Positions 36,904 through 46,857 of a DNA stretch of 64,000 nt are shown here, one piece after another (position 1 is the first letter of the stretch; the number at the start of each line of letters is the position of its first letter). The notes beneath the pieces were generated by a model that ran no database searches, was not told where the DNA came from, and saw nothing but the letters and a program-made list of their open reading frames with translations. Location: the NCBI GenBank assembly GCA_910589125.1, contig CAJURX010000009.1, forward strand, positions 1 to 64,000, in the 5' to 3' direction. The position numbers were made by a program, and so were the translations under genes. The stretch comes from an uncultured Eggerthellaceae bacterium. GTDB lineage: Bacteria > Actinomycetota > Coriobacteriia > Coriobacteriales > Eggerthellaceae.

Positions 36904-39900
36904 CTAGTGGGAGGAGCGCTCCTCGGCCAGATTCGCCTTCGCCACGGCGATCATGAGCTTGATGCGATTCAGCTGATTGACCTCGGAGGCACCGGGGTCG
37001 TAGTCAACGGCCACGATGTTGCTCTGAGGGTAGCGACGGCGCAGCTCCTTGATGACAGACTTGCCCACCACGTGGTTCGGCAGGCACGCGAAGGGCTGCG
37101 TGCAGACCACGTTCGGGCATCCGCTGCGGATGAGCTCCACCATCTCTGCGGTGAGCAGCCAACCCTCGCCCATGGAGTTGCAGAGCGAGAGTATCTCGGA
37201 GGCGTAGTCAGCGAGCTCATAGATATCAGCGGGCGGATGGAAGCGCTGGCTGCGCTTGAGCGCGGCCATCACGGGACGGCGCAGCTCCTTCACCGCGCGC
37301 AATCCCGCACGAGCGCCGAGCGCACCCTTCGCCGACTTGCCGATCTGCCGTTGGAAGATGCCGCCCGCGATCCCGAACAGGAAGAACTCGATGAGGCCAG
37401 GGACCACCGCTTCGCACCCTTCGGCCTCGATCTGCTCGACGATCTGATTGTTCGCCGTGGGGTGGAACTTCACCAATATCTCGCCCACCACGCCCACGCG
37501 CGGCTTGGTGCCCTCCCCTTGCAGGGGCAGCGTGTCGAAATCGTCCACGATCTGGTTCACGGTCCGCTTGAACTCGCTCATCTTGCATCCGCGCGCCAGC
37601 TGCTCTCGCACCACGCCCATCCAGTGGTCGAAGAGCCTGTTCGCGCTCCCCGGCTCCACCTCATAGGGTCGCGTGCGATACAGGCACATCATGAGGAGGT
37701 CGCCGTATTGCAGAGCGAACACGGCTTGATACAGCATGGCAGGCGTGATCTTGAAGCCCGGGTTCACCTCTCCCAAGTCCTTGAACGAGAGCGCGATCAC
37801 AGGAATGTGCGCAAGACCCGCCGCTTTGAGCGCCTTGCGGATCAGCGAGATGTAGTTCGTCGCGCGGCAACCGCCGCCTGTCTGGGTGATGAGCACCGCC
37901 AGCTTGTCCGTATCGTATTCGCCGCTGGTGACCGCTTCCATGATCTGCCCGGTGACGAGGATGGACGGGTAGCAGATATCGTTGTTCACGTACTTGAGGC
38001 CCGCATCCACCGCGCCCGTATCCACGCTGGGGAGCAGCTTCACGTTCAGGCCCTCGCGCTCGAAGATGGGGAGCAGGAGCTCGAAATGGATCGGTGCCAT
38101 CTGCGGAGCGAGGATGGTGTAGCCCTCCTCGCGCATCTGCTCGGTGAACTGCACGCGCGCAAATTCGGTGGAGGTCGCCTCGCGCTGCTTGAGCGCATCC
38201 TCCACGATCACGCCATCGGCCTTCTGCGTGAAGCTCTCCGGGACGAGGGCGTCAACATCCTCAGAGGTGATGCACGCAGCCGGGCAGCCGCGCGCGGCCA
38301 GCGCCTCTTCCCGCTCAGCGTCAGCCTCTTCGTCGGCTTGGTCCTTGAGGGCAGCGAGCAGGCTGCGCACGCGGATGCGCGCCGCGCCCAAGTTGGACAC
38401 CTCGTCTATCTTGAGGACGGTGTACACCTTGCCCGCGGCCTCCAAGACCTCTTGGACCTGATCGGTGGTCAGCGCATCAAGCCCGCACCCGAAGGAGTTC
38501 AGCTGGATCATATCCAGATCCTTGCGCTGCGTGACCACCTTGGCAGCAGCATAGAGGCGCGTATGGTACATCCACTGGTCCACCACGCGGATAGGACGCT
38601 CCAGCTGGCCCAGGTGAGCGATGGAATCCTCCGTCAGCACCGCGAGACCGAATGAGGTCAGAAGCTCTGGGATGGCATGGTTGATCTCAGGGTCCTGATG
38701 ATAGGGGCGTCCCGCCAAGACGATGCCGCGCGTGCCCGTCTCCTCCATCCATGCGAGCGTCTCGGTGCCCTTGCGGCGGACGTCCCGCTTGAACGCCTCA
38801 TCCTCAGCCCATGCCGCGTCCACCGCATCATCTATCTCGGTCTGGGTCAGATGCGAACCCATCTTCATGGTGGCATCCTTGAAGGTCCGAGAGAGCTCCT
38901 TGTACAGGCGCTCCTTGAGCTTCTCCTTGTTGTCATAGGGCAGCCACGGAGCCACGAAGGCAGTAGAGCTCTCGCGCAGCTCGTCGATGTTCAGGCGCAG
39001 CGCCTCTGGATAGCTGGCCACGATGGGGCAGTTGAAGTGGTTGCCCGCTGTCTCATCCTCTTGGCGCTCCCACTTGCTGCAGGGCATCCAGATGAAGTCC
39101 GGCTCCTTGGCGAGCAGGTCCATGATGTGCCCATGCGAGAGCTTCGCAGGGTAGCAGACGGATTCGGACGGCATGGATTCGATGCCCGCCTCATACGTCT
39201 TCTTGTTGGAGGGGTCGGACAAGATGACGCGATACCCCAGTTCCGTGAAGAAGGTGAACCAGAACGGATAGTTCTCATACATGTTGAGCGCGCGAGGGAT
39301 GCCGACCGTCCCACGCGTGGCCTCATCAGATGCGAGCGGCACATAGTGGTCGAACAATCGCTTCGACTTCCATTCGAAGAGGTTGGGCACATCGGATGCA
39401 CCCCCGCCCGTGCCGAGAGATTCGCCCTTCTCGCAGCGGTTGCCCGTGATGAAGCGGCGATGCTTGCCTGTCTCCTCATCCTTGCCGAAGTCGTTCACCG
39501 TGAGCAAGCAGGCATTCGCGCACCCCTTGCATCGTACGGTCCTATGGGTGGGCGCGAGCGCCTTGATCTCCTCTAAGGTCAGCAGGCTTGACCTGCGAGA
39601 GCCAGACCCAGCACGCGCCCCTTCAGAGTCCCGATGCCTATCGCGCGCAAGGAGCGCCGCGCCGAATGCGCCCATGTTGCCCGCGATGTCAGGGCGGACC
39701 GCATCGACCTGGGCAAGCTGCTCGAAGGAACGTAGCACCGCATCGTTCAGGAACGTGCCGCCCTGCACGATGACCTGCGTGCCCACATCATGGGGGTCGC
39801 GTATCTTGATGACCTTGAACAGCGCGTTCTTGATGACGGAGATGGCAAGGCCGGCAGCGATGTCCCCCACCGATGCGCCTTCCTTCTGCGCCTGCTTCAC

Positions 39901-41592
39901 GCGGCTGTTCATGAACACCGTGCAGCGGCTGCCGAGGTCCACGGGCGCCTTCGCCTTGATGGCCGTAGCAGCGAAATCCTTGACGTCCAGCCCGAGGCCG
40001 ACAGCGAAGCTCTCGATGAAGCTGCCGCACCCCGACGAGCACGCCTCGTTCAGCATGATGTGGTCGATCACGCCATCCTTCACGCGCAGGCACTTCATGT
40101 CCTGACCGCCGATGTCCAAGATGAACTCGACGCCAGGGAGCATCTCCTGCGCGCCGCGCAGGTGCGCGACCGTCTCTATCTCGCCGGAATCCACCTGGAG
40201 CGCCTCCAAGAGGAGCCCTTCCCCATATCCCGTGACCGTGGAATGGGCGATCCACGCCAGCTGCTCGCCCGTCTCCGCATCCTTCGGGAGCGCATCATAG
40301 AGCTCTGCGATGGCCGCCTTGGCGCACCCCAGAACGTCGCCCTTGTTCGATGCGTACGTGGACCAGAGCAGCTCGCCCCCTTCTCCGATGAGAGCAGCCT
40401 TGAACGTGGTGGAGCCAGCATCGATGCCCAGATAGGCTGCGCCCCGGTAGTCTGCCAGGGATGCGCGACGCACCTGCTCGCGTGCATGGCGTGCGACGAA
40501 GGCCTCATGCTCAGCCTCGTCAGCGAAGAGCGGATCCAAGCGCACGACCTCGGAGCCCTGCATGTCGCCGAGGCCCTCCAACCGGCCGATGACATCCGTG
40601 AGCGTCTCCACGCGCGCACCATCGCGCGCACCGGCGATGGCAGCGCCGCACGCCACGAACAGATGCGCGTTGCCAGGGACGATGATGGCATCATCGTCGA
40701 GCTCGAGCGTCTCGTAGAAGCGGCGGCGTAGCTCGGGGAGGTATTGGAGCGGACCTCCCAGGAAGGCGACGTTGCCCCGGATGGGGCGACCGCAAGCCAG
40801 ACCCGAGATGGTCTGCGTGACCACGGATTGGAAGATGGACGCAGCGATGTCCTCGCGCTTCGCCCCCTCGTTCAGGAGCGGCTGCACATCGGTCTTGGCG
40901 AACACGCCGCAGCGGCTGGCGATGGGATAGATGGTGGTGTGGCTTGCGGCGAGCTCGTTCAAGCCACCCGCATCCGTATCCAGAAGCGAGGCCATCTGAT
41001 CGATGAAGGCGCCCGTGCCGCCTGCGCAGGTGCCATTCATGCGCTGCTCTATGCCACCATCGAAGTAGATGATCTTCGCATCCTCGCCACCCAGCTCGAT
41101 GGCGACATCCGTCTGTGGGATGAACGTCTCCACGGCCGTCTTGGAGGCGATGACCTCCTGGACGAACTTCACATCCAGCCACTGGGAGAGCAGAAGGCCA
41201 CCCGACCCCGTGATGGCGATGGTCATGGGATCGGTGGGGAACTCGGCAGCGCATACGCGCAGCACATCGATGATGGTGGCGCGCACATCCGCATGATGGC
41301 GCTGATACACCGACCACAGGCATTCATCATGGGAGTTCAGGACAGCCAGCTTCACGGTGGTGGACCCCACATCTATGCCGATGTGCAAAGACGCGCTCGC
41401 CTGTGCGCTCGCAGCGACATGCGGGGAGGTGCTGCCTTCTGGGCAGGCATCTGGGCCCGCGCTCGCACAGGTGCCTGCGCAGGCGCATGCGGCATCATCA
41501 GGCCCAGACGCAGCCGTCCTCACGACCGCATGACCTTCCGCGTCGTCAGTACCACCCTCTTCGATCTTCACATATCTAGGATGCTTGCTCAT
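36904..41592 (-). CDS. Giant acyl-CoA dehydratase activase-related fusion protein
   Basis: 1562 residues. Two BadF/BadG-type ASKHA ATPase domains stand in tandem, with phosphate loops GIDVGSTTVKL (72-82) and GIDAGSTTFKAAL (from about 388). The second has NEACSSGCGSFIE near 515, the cysteine site that holds a bridging [4Fe-4S] cluster in 2-hydroxyglutaryl-CoA dehydratase activase. A Cys-bearing linker (about 690-720), a DUF2229 region (about 760-830) and a long C-terminal part with CYPSILVTGQ and CTQPFACLPNHVVGK follow. Such fusions are widespread in anaerobic Clostridia and Coriobacteriia; their substrate is unknown. An extra N-terminus of about 60 residues has five Cys (CACAGTC at 36-42). 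GAAGGAG precedes ATG 41592. Confidence 0.88.
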   Translation of the reverse strand: MSKHPRYVKIEEGGTDDAEGHAVVRTAASGPDDAACACAGTCASAGPDACPEGSTSPHVAASAQASASLHIGIDVGSTTVKLAVLNSHDECLWSVYQRHHADVRATIIDVLRVCAAEFPTDPMTIAITGSGGLLLSQWLDVKFVQEVIASKTAVETFIPQTDVAIELGGEDAKIIYFDGGIEQRMNGTCAGGTGAFIDQMASLLDTDAGGLNELAASHTTIYPIASRCGVFAKTDVQPLLNEGAKREDIAASIFQSVVTQTISGLACGRPIRGNVAFLGGPLQYLPELRRRFYETLELDDDAIIVPGNAHLFVACGAAIAGARDGARVETLTDVIGRLEGLGDMQGSEVVRLDPLFADEAEHEAFVARHAREQVRRASLADYRGAAYLGIDAGSTTFKAALIGEGGELLWSTYASNKGDVLGCAKAAIAELYDALPKDAETGEQLAWIAHSTVTGYGEGLLLEALQVDSGEIETVAHLRGAQEMLPGVEFILDIGGQDMKCLRVKDGVIDHIMLNEACSSGCGSFIESFAVGLGLDVKDFAATAIKAKAPVDLGSRCTVFMNSRVKQAQKEGASVGDIAAGLAISVIKNALFKVIKIRDPHDVGTQVIVQGGTFLNDAVLRSFEQLAQVDAVRPDIAGNMGAFGAALLARDRHRDSEGARAGSGSRRSSLLTLEEIKALAPTHRTVRCKGCANACLLTVNDFGKDEETGKHRRFITGNRCEKGESLGTGGGASDVPNLFEWKSKRLFDHYVPLASDEATRGTVGIPRALNMYENYPFWFTFFTELGYRVILSDPSNKKTYEAGIESMPSESVCYPAKLSHGHIMDLLAKEPDFIWMPCSKWERQEDETAGNHFNCPIVASYPEALRLNIDELRESSTAFVAPWLPYDNKEKLKERLYKELSRTFKDATMKMGSHLTQTEIDDAVDAAWAEDEAFKRDVRRKGTETLAWMEETGTRGIVLAGRPYHQDPEINHAIPELLTSFGLAVLTEDSIAHLGQLERPIRVVDQWMYHTRLYAAAKVVTQRKDLDMIQLNSFGCGLDALTTDQVQEVLEAAGKVYTVLKIDEVSNLGAARIRVRSLLAALKDQADEEADAEREEALAARGCPAACITSEDVDALVPESFTQKADGVIVEDALKQREATSTEFARVQFTEQMREEGYTILAPQMAPIHFELLLPIFEREGLNVKLLPSVDTGAVDAGLKYVNNDICYPSILVTGQIMEAVTSGEYDTDKLAVLITQTGGGCRATNYISLIRKALKAAGLAHIPVIALSFKDLGEVNPGFKITPAMLYQAVFALQYGDLLMMCLYRTRPYEVEPGSANRLFDHWMGVVREQLARGCKMSEFKRTVNQIVDDFDTLPLQGEGTKPRVGVVGEILVKFHPTANNQIVEQIEAEGCEAVVPGLIEFFLFGIAGGIFQRQIGKSAKGALGARAGLRAVKELRRPVMAALKRSQRFHPPADIYELADYASEILSLCNSMGEGWLLTAEMVELIRSGCPNVVCTQPFACLPNHVVGKSVIKELRRRYPQSNIVAVDYDPGASEVNQLNRIKLMIAVAKANLAEERSSH

Positions 41593-41625
41593 TCAGCGCT
41601 CCTTCGCGCGTTCTCTTTTCAACGC

Positions 41626-41631
41626 ATTCTA
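41626..41631 (-). promoter_or_regulatory. -10 element upstream of the activase gene
   Basis: TAGAAT on the minus strand, 34 bases before the activase ATG and 17 bases past the rlmD stop, suggesting its own promoter. No clear -35. Confidence 0.35.
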
Positions 41632-41647
41632 ATTCAGCGAACGACGT

Positions 41648-43009
41648 TTATCCATCGTCCTCATGAAAACCATAGAACATCTGTTCTAGGAGGATGATGT
41701 TCTCGATATGATCCGTGTGCGGGAACATATCGACGGGCTGCACGACCGCCACGCGATAGCCGCCTTCCACCAAGCGGGCGACATCGCGCGCCTGCGTTCG
41801 GGGGTCGCACGAGATGTAGACGATGCGGTCGGGGCGCAGCGCGCATGCCGCATCCAAGAACTCAGGCGAGGCCCCTGCGCGCGGGGGATCCATCATCAAG
41901 ACCAGCTTGCCCGACCGGACCGCGAGCCGATCATCGCGCGCCATATCCTGCATGAAGCCCGTCGCATCCGCGCAGACGAATTCCGCAGCCTCCACGCCAT
42001 TATGGCGCGCATTCTGCCGGGCATCCGCAACGGCGCTCTCCACCGCCTCCACGCCGATGACGCGACCCGCTCCGCGCTTGGCCGCCACCAGCCCGATCGT
42101 GCCAGTGCCGCAATACGCGTCCACCACCACATCCTCAGGACCTGCCCCCGCCAATGCGATGGCCGCCTCATAGAGCACCTCGGCCTGCACGGCGTTCACC
42201 TGATAGAACGACCCCGAAGAGATGCGGAATCGCAACCCGCAGAGCTCGTCCAAGATGAAGCCGGGACCGTAGAGGGTGCGCTCGCGCTCACCCAAGATGA
42301 CGTTCGTCTGGCGCTCATTCACGCTCTGCACCACCGTGACCACCGATGGCACGCGTCGCACCAGCTCGCGGCAGAAGGACTTGGAGGACGGGAATGCGTC
42401 GCCATTCGTGACGATGGTCACGAGCACCTCGCCCGTGCGCCCTGCCCGCGCGACGACATGGCGGATGAAGCCTGTGTGTGCGTCTTCGTCATAGGGCGGG
42501 ATGGACCACTTCTCCATGAGGTCGCGCACGGCGAGCGTCGCTGCCTTGGCCTCCACGTTCTCCAGCACGCACCCCTCTGTCGGGATCACCTCATGCGTGC
42601 CCTTCGCATACATCCCCGTGAGGACCGTACCGCGTCGGCTCCCGCCACCCTTCTGGCCCTTGCACGGCACCTGCTCCCGGCGCCGCGCTGCGCCGCGGGC
42701 GCACCTCCGATCGCGCTCACGCACCTCCGCGCCCCTGCTTGCCTGCACGCCCCTGCGCGCAGGGGCAGCCACGTACGGCGCGACCACCTTGTTGCGGTAA
42801 TGCGCGGGGTCCTCCATCCCCAGGATGGGGCGGATGGCATCTGCGCGCGCAGCATCCGGGAAGAGGTCCCCTATCGCACGCTGCTTGGCGATGAGCTGCT
42901 GCTCATAGGGGACATCGAGCGTCTGGCATGCCCCACAAGCGCCGAAGGCAGGGCATGCAGGGTGGCGCCCATGCGCACGTGCGCTCTCGTGTTCGACGTT
43001 CCTTCTCAT
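41648..43009 (-). CDS. rlmD: 23S rRNA uracil-5-methyltransferase, RlmD/TrmA family
   Basis: SAM-dependent m5U methyltransferase. Cys19, Cys25 and Cys28 (CX5CX2C) with a later Cys in EGCVLEN can hold a [4Fe-4S] cluster. The SAM domain shows DAYCGTGTIGLVAA, EAVESAVADARQNA, MDPPRAG and the catalytic Cys in ISCDP. 453 residues. An insertion of about 50 residues rich in Arg, Lys and Gly (about 81-131) interrupts the central domain, and the N-terminal TRAM domain is absent. The start ATG lies six bases after a TAGAAT element, so it may be leaderless. RlmCD-type dual specificity cannot be excluded. Confidence 0.88.
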   Translation of the reverse strand: MRRNVEHESARAHGRHPACPAFGACGACQTLDVPYEQQLIAKQRAIGDLFPDAARADAIRPILGMEDPAHYRNKVVAPYVAAPARRGVQASRGAEVRERDRRCARGAARRREQVPCKGQKGGGSRRGTVLTGMYAKGTHEVIPTEGCVLENVEAKAATLAVRDLMEKWSIPPYDEDAHTGFIRHVVARAGRTGEVLVTIVTNGDAFPSSKSFCRELVRRVPSVVTVVQSVNERQTNVILGERERTLYGPGFILDELCGLRFRISSGSFYQVNAVQAEVLYEAAIALAGAGPEDVVVDAYCGTGTIGLVAAKRGAGRVIGVEAVESAVADARQNARHNGVEAAEFVCADATGFMQDMARDDRLAVRSGKLVLMMDPPRAGASPEFLDAACALRPDRIVYISCDPRTQARDVARLVEGGYRVAVVQPVDMFPHTDHIENIILLEQMFYGFHEDDG

Positions 43010-43015
43010 AGCGCC

Positions 43016-43021
43016 ATTCTA
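43016..43021 (-). promoter_or_regulatory. -10 element of a probable leaderless rlmD promoter
   Basis: TAGAAT on the minus strand is six bases from the ATG at 43009, the same spacing as at cca. No ribosome binding site precedes this ATG. Confidence 0.45.
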
Positions 43022-43064
43022 GACGAGATGGGCGAACGGGATGGGAGCAGCTTGTCCGACCCGG

Positions 43065-43092
43065 TTGAAAGCGCAGACCATTCCGCTACACT
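43065..43092 (+). promoter_or_regulatory. Promoter of the MATE exporter gene
   Basis: TTGAAA (43065-43070), 16-base spacer, TACACT (43087-43092), 48 bases before the ATG at 43141. Confidence 0.5.
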
Positions 43093-43140
43093 GGCCTGCT
43101 GGATATATGCGATGGCAACGGATCTGGCTTGGAGGCTCGC

Positions 43141-44496
43141 ATGACGCAGGACATGTCACGGCACTTCTCATGGGGCGCGCTCCTGCGCTTCACGGCACCG
43201 TCCATCGCCATGATGATCTTCACATCCATCTACGGGATCGTGGATGGGCTGTTCGTGTCCAACTTCGCGGGCAAGACGGCATTCGCTGCCGTGAACTTCG
43301 TGCTGCCCATCATCATGATCCCCTCAGCGGTGGGCTTCATGATCGGAACGGGCGGATCGGCCATCGTGGCGAAGACCCGTGGCGAAGGAGATGACGCATC
43401 CGCGAACCGCTACTTCACGATGCTGGTGTATTCCGGTGCCGTCATGGGCATCATCCTGGCCGTTGCGGGCGTGCTCACCGCAGAGCCCATCTGCGCGCTC
43501 TTGGGCGCGGAAGGGCAGATGCTCGCCGACTGCGGCGTCTACGGGCGGATCATCTACCTGACGCTGCCGTTCTTCGTCCTGCAATACATCTTCCAGAGCT
43601 TCTTCGTCGCAGCGGGCAAGCCGCAGGTGGGGTTCTACGTGGTGCTGCTCGCGGGATGCGCGAACATCGTGCTGGATGCCCTCTTGGTGGGCATGCTCGG
43701 CTTGGGCCTCGTGGGAGCCGCCGTTGCCACCAACGTGAGCGAGATCTTGGGCGGAGGCATCCCGCTCATCTACTTCGCGCGCAAGAACACGAGCTTCCTG
43801 CGCTTCGTGAAGGCGCCCTTCCAAGGAAGGATCTTGGGCCGCGCGTGCTTCAACGGCATGTCGGAGATGGTCACGAACATCGCCATGTCATTCGTGAGCG
43901 TGCTCTACAACCTCCAGCTCATGCGCTACATCGGAGAGGATGGCGTAGCGGCCTATGGCGTCATCATGTACGTGGTCATGGTGTTCGCAGCCATCTTCCT
44001 CGGGTACTCCATGGGATCGAGCCCGCTCATGAGCTTCCAGTACGGAGCGAAGAACCCCCGCGAGATGCAGAACCTCTTCCGGAAGAGCATCGCGTTCGTC
44101 GTCGTGGGCGGCATCCTCATGTTCGCGCTATCAGAGGTGTCCGCTGAGCTGATCGCTGATGTGTTCGTGAGCTACGATGCGGGGCTGCGTGCGATCACGG
44201 TGGAGAGCTTCCGGATCTACGCCATCGCATTCCTGTTCATCGGCTTCTCCGTATACGGCTCTGCCCTGTTCACATCGCTGGGCAACGGCACGGTCTCCGC
44301 CATCATCGCGCTTCTGCGCTCGCTCATCTTCGAGGCGGGCAGCGTCTTGCTGCTGCCCCTCGCATTGGGGATACAGGGCATCTGGATATCCATCAGCGTG
44401 GCTGAGCTGGCATCGCTCGTCGTGACGTTGGCATTCATCTTGGCGCTGGGCCGCCGCTACGGCTTCTTGAGGACGCGCGAGACGACGCCCCTCTGA
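43141..44496 (+). CDS. MATE-family efflux transporter
   Basis: 451-residue, 12-helix membrane exporter that couples drug or metabolite efflux to a cation gradient. The N-terminal half has SIYGIVDGLFVSNFAGKTAFAAVN and GTGGSAIVAKTRGEGD; the repeat in the C-terminal half includes GYSMGSSPLMSFQYGAKN and YGSALFTSLGNG. This pattern is of the DinF/NorM-like MepA group. ATG 43141 follows TTGGAGG by five bases. Substrate unknown. Divergent from rlmD. Confidence 0.92.
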   Translation: MTQDMSRHFSWGALLRFTAPSIAMMIFTSIYGIVDGLFVSNFAGKTAFAAVNFVLPIIMIPSAVGFMIGTGGSAIVAKTRGEGDDASANRYFTMLVYSGAVMGIILAVAGVLTAEPICALLGAEGQMLADCGVYGRIIYLTLPFFVLQYIFQSFFVAAGKPQVGFYVVLLAGCANIVLDALLVGMLGLGLVGAAVATNVSEILGGGIPLIYFARKNTSFLRFVKAPFQGRILGRACFNGMSEMVTNIAMSFVSVLYNLQLMRYIGEDGVAAYGVIMYVVMVFAAIFLGYSMGSSPLMSFQYGAKNPREMQNLFRKSIAFVVVGGILMFALSEVSAELIADVFVSYDAGLRAITVESFRIYAIAFLFIGFSVYGSALFTSLGNGTVSAIIALLRSLIFEAGSVLLLPLALGIQGIWISISVAELASLVVTLAFILALGRRYGFLRTRETTPL

Positions 44497-44559
44497 GCGC
44501 GGAAGCGCAAGACCGGGGGGCAATGCTGAGGATGCGCGAGCGAGAGAGATGCGAGCAGC

Positions 44560-45924
44560 CTAGTTCTTGAGGGAGTTCAGCGGAGCAGGCATGCGGCCAC
44601 CCCTGTGCGCGAACACCGTGCCGGCATAGGGGTTCACCTCCATGACGGGCGCTTGCCCCAGAAGGCCGCCGAAGTCCAGCATGTCGCCCACCTTCTTCCC
44701 GATGGCCGGGATGATGCGCACCGCCGTGGTCTTGGAGTTGATCATGCCGATGGCGCATTCATCGGCGATGATGCCGAAGATGGATTCGGGCGTGGTGTCA
44801 CCTGGGATGGCGATCATGTCCAGCCCGACCGAGCATACGCAGGTCATGGCTTCCAGCTTGGAGAGGGTGAGCGCGCCCATCTCAGCTGCTCGGATCATGC
44901 CCGCGTCCTCGGAGACGGGGATGAAGGCACCGGAGAGGCCTCCGACCGAAGAGCTAGCCATGGTGCCACCCTTCTTCACGGCATCGTTCAGCATGGCGAG
45001 CGCCGCTGTGGTCCCCGGACCGCCGCACACGCCCACGCCGATGGCCTCGAGGATCTCGGCGACAGAATCATGCTCCGCAGGCGTTGGTGCCAGCGACAGG
45101 TCCAAGATGCCCTTCTGATATCCCAGGCGCGCTGCCGCCTCCCGCGCCATCAGCTCGCCTGCGCGCGTGATCTTGAATGCGGTGGACTTGATGGCCTCCG
45201 CGATGCTGGTGATGTCCGCATCATCGGGCATGTCAGCGAGCACCGCACGCACCACGCCCGGCCCCGAGACGCCCACGTTGATGACCTCGTCCGCCTCGCC
45301 GCTCCCGTGGAACGCGCCAGCCATGAAGGGGTTGTCCTCGACCGCATTGCAGAACACGACCAGCTTGCCCGCTCCGATGCAGTCGCGATCAGCGGTGGCC
45401 TTCGCCGTGTCCAGGATGATGTTCGCCATATCCCACACCGCGTCCATGTTGATCCCGGCACGCGTGGATCCCACATTGACCGAGGAGCAGACGCACGCCG
45501 TCTGAGCGAGCGCACCAGGGATGGAGCGGATGAGCTTCATGTCGCCCCGCGAGGCGCCCTTCTGCACGAGCGCCGTGAAGCCGCCGACGAAATCAACGCC
45601 CACCTCAGCTGCAGCCTTGTCCATGGCCAGCGCCACCGGCGTCAGGTCCTCCGCCGTCACCGCCGCGCAGATCTCAGCGATGGGCGTGACGGAGATGCGC
45701 TTGTTCACGATGGGGATGCCGAACTCGCGCTCCAGCTGATCGGCCACCGGCACCAGGTCCTCTGCGGCCTTCGCCATGCGGTCATAGACCTTGCTCGCTA
45801 CCCGATCGATATCCGTATCCACGCATCCGCGCAGATTGAGCCCCAGCGTGATGGTGCGGATATCCAGGTGCTGCTGGGACACCATCGCAAGCGTCTCAGC
45901 GATCTCAGCAGGCGTCAGCTGCAT
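44560..45924 (-). CDS. UPF0210 (DUF711, PFL-like) family protein
   Basis: 454 residues, full-length member of a conserved family with a glycyl-radical-enzyme-like fold but no known activity. Recognisable blocks include [56 protein letters not shown] and [19 protein letters not shown] 45924 has AAGGAG seven bases upstream; the frame to 46038 is not used. In many genomes the gene follows a small ACT-domain protein (UPF0237); that partner is not here. Confidence 0.92.
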   Translation of the reverse strand: MQLTPAEIAETLAMVSQQHLDIRTITLGLNLRGCVDTDIDRVASKVYDRMAKAAEDLVPVADQLEREFGIPIVNKRISVTPIAEICAAVTAEDLTPVALAMDKAAAEVGVDFVGGFTALVQKGASRGDMKLIRSIPGALAQTACVCSSVNVGSTRAGINMDAVWDMANIILDTAKATADRDCIGAGKLVVFCNAVEDNPFMAGAFHGSGEADEVINVGVSGPGVVRAVLADMPDDADITSIAEAIKSTAFKITRAGELMAREAAARLGYQKGILDLSLAPTPAEHDSVAEILEAIGVGVCGGPGTTAALAMLNDAVKKGGTMASSSVGGLSGAFIPVSEDAGMIRAAEMGALTLSKLEAMTCVCSVGLDMIAIPGDTTPESIFGIIADECAIGMINSKTTAVRIIPAIGKKVGDMLDFGGLLGQAPVMEVNPYAGTVFAHRGGRMPAPLNSLKN

Positions 45925-45979
45925 GGCATGCTCCTTGTGGGTTCGGCTCGTTATCGAAGATGCAGGCAAGCATAGCAAA

Positions 45980-45985
45980 TATAAT
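45980..45985 (+). promoter_or_regulatory. -10 element upstream of WalJ-like gene
   Basis: TATAAT in the 99-bp divergent gap, 38 bases before the ATG at 46024. No convincing -35. Confidence 0.4.
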
Positions 45986-46023
45986 GAGTACGACCATTCA
46001 GAACTCTGTGGCGGGAGGGACGC

Positions 46024-46836
46024 ATGCTGGAACTGCACGTGCTCGCAAGCGGATCCAAGGGCAACGCTGCGATCGTGAAGGATGCCGAGAGCGGTGCGGG
46101 CTTCCTGATCGATTGCGGGATCTGCAAGCGCGACCTCCTGCGCGGATCAGAATCGGTGGGATTCGACCTTGCGAAGCTGACGGACATCCTCATCACGCAT
46201 GACCACTTCGACCACACGAGGGGCCTTGGCGTATGCGCACGGGCGCTCGCGAAGATGGGGTGCCAGGTGCGGATCCGCACCAGCCATGCAGTGCGCCGGG
46301 CCAGTGCGCCGCTCGAAGAGGCACTGGCGTCGGAGGGCATCACATTCGAGCCGTTCAAGGGAGGGGATGCGCTCTCCATCTGCGGGATGCAAGTGCACGT
46401 CTTCCCCACTTCCCATGATGCAGCGGAGTCGTTCGGGTTCCGCATCGAAGGCACCGAGGATTCGATCGGGTACATGACGGATACCGGGCACGTGACCGGA
46501 GAGGCGCATGAGGCGCTGCAATACGTGCGCCTCTTGGCGCTCGAGGCGAACCATGACCTGCGCATGCTGCGGGAGGGACCCTATCCCTATCCGATCAAGC
46601 ACCGCATCGCCTCGGATGCGGGACACCTCTCCAACGCGCAATCCGCCGCTGAGCTGGAAGCGCTCCTCTCAGGCTTGGGCGCGGGGATGCTGGAGAGCGT
46701 AGTGGCCATGCACGTATCGCAAGAGAACAACCTCTACTCGAAGGCGCAGACGTCCTTCGAGGACATGCTCGCCCGCTACGAGCACCCCGCCACCGCCCTG
46801 GTGGCAAAGCAGAGCACGCCCCTCAGCGTCACGTGA
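46024..46836 (+). CDS. MBL-fold metallo-hydrolase, WalJ/YycJ-like
   Basis: 270 residues of the beta-lactamase fold. LASGSKGNA at the start, the metal motif THDHFDH (about residues 58-64), then a [11 protein letters not shown] segment, DTGHVTG and the late ALEANHD. The order matches WalJ/YycJ hydrolases, thought to act as exonucleases linked to the WalRK cell-wall system. No walRK genes are near. GGGAGGG precedes ATG 46024. It converges on the uracil permease gene with a 21-base gap. Confidence 0.9.
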   Translation: MLELHVLASGSKGNAAIVKDAESGAGFLIDCGICKRDLLRGSESVGFDLAKLTDILITHDHFDHTRGLGVCARALAKMGCQVRIRTSHAVRRASAPLEEALASEGITFEPFKGGDALSICGMQVHVFPTSHDAAESFGFRIEGTEDSIGYMTDTGHVTGEAHEALQYVRLLALEANHDLRMLREGPYPYPIKHRIASDAGHLSNAQSAAELEALLSGLGAGMLESVVAMHVSQENNLYSKAQTSFEDMLARYEHPATALVAKQSTPLSVT

Positions 46837-46857
46837 CGAAGGAGCGCGAAAGCGCGA

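Noticed and set aside
36832..38655. 607-codon plus-strand frame over the activase gene
   Set aside because: His/Arg/Leu-rich antisense shadow of an intact gene.
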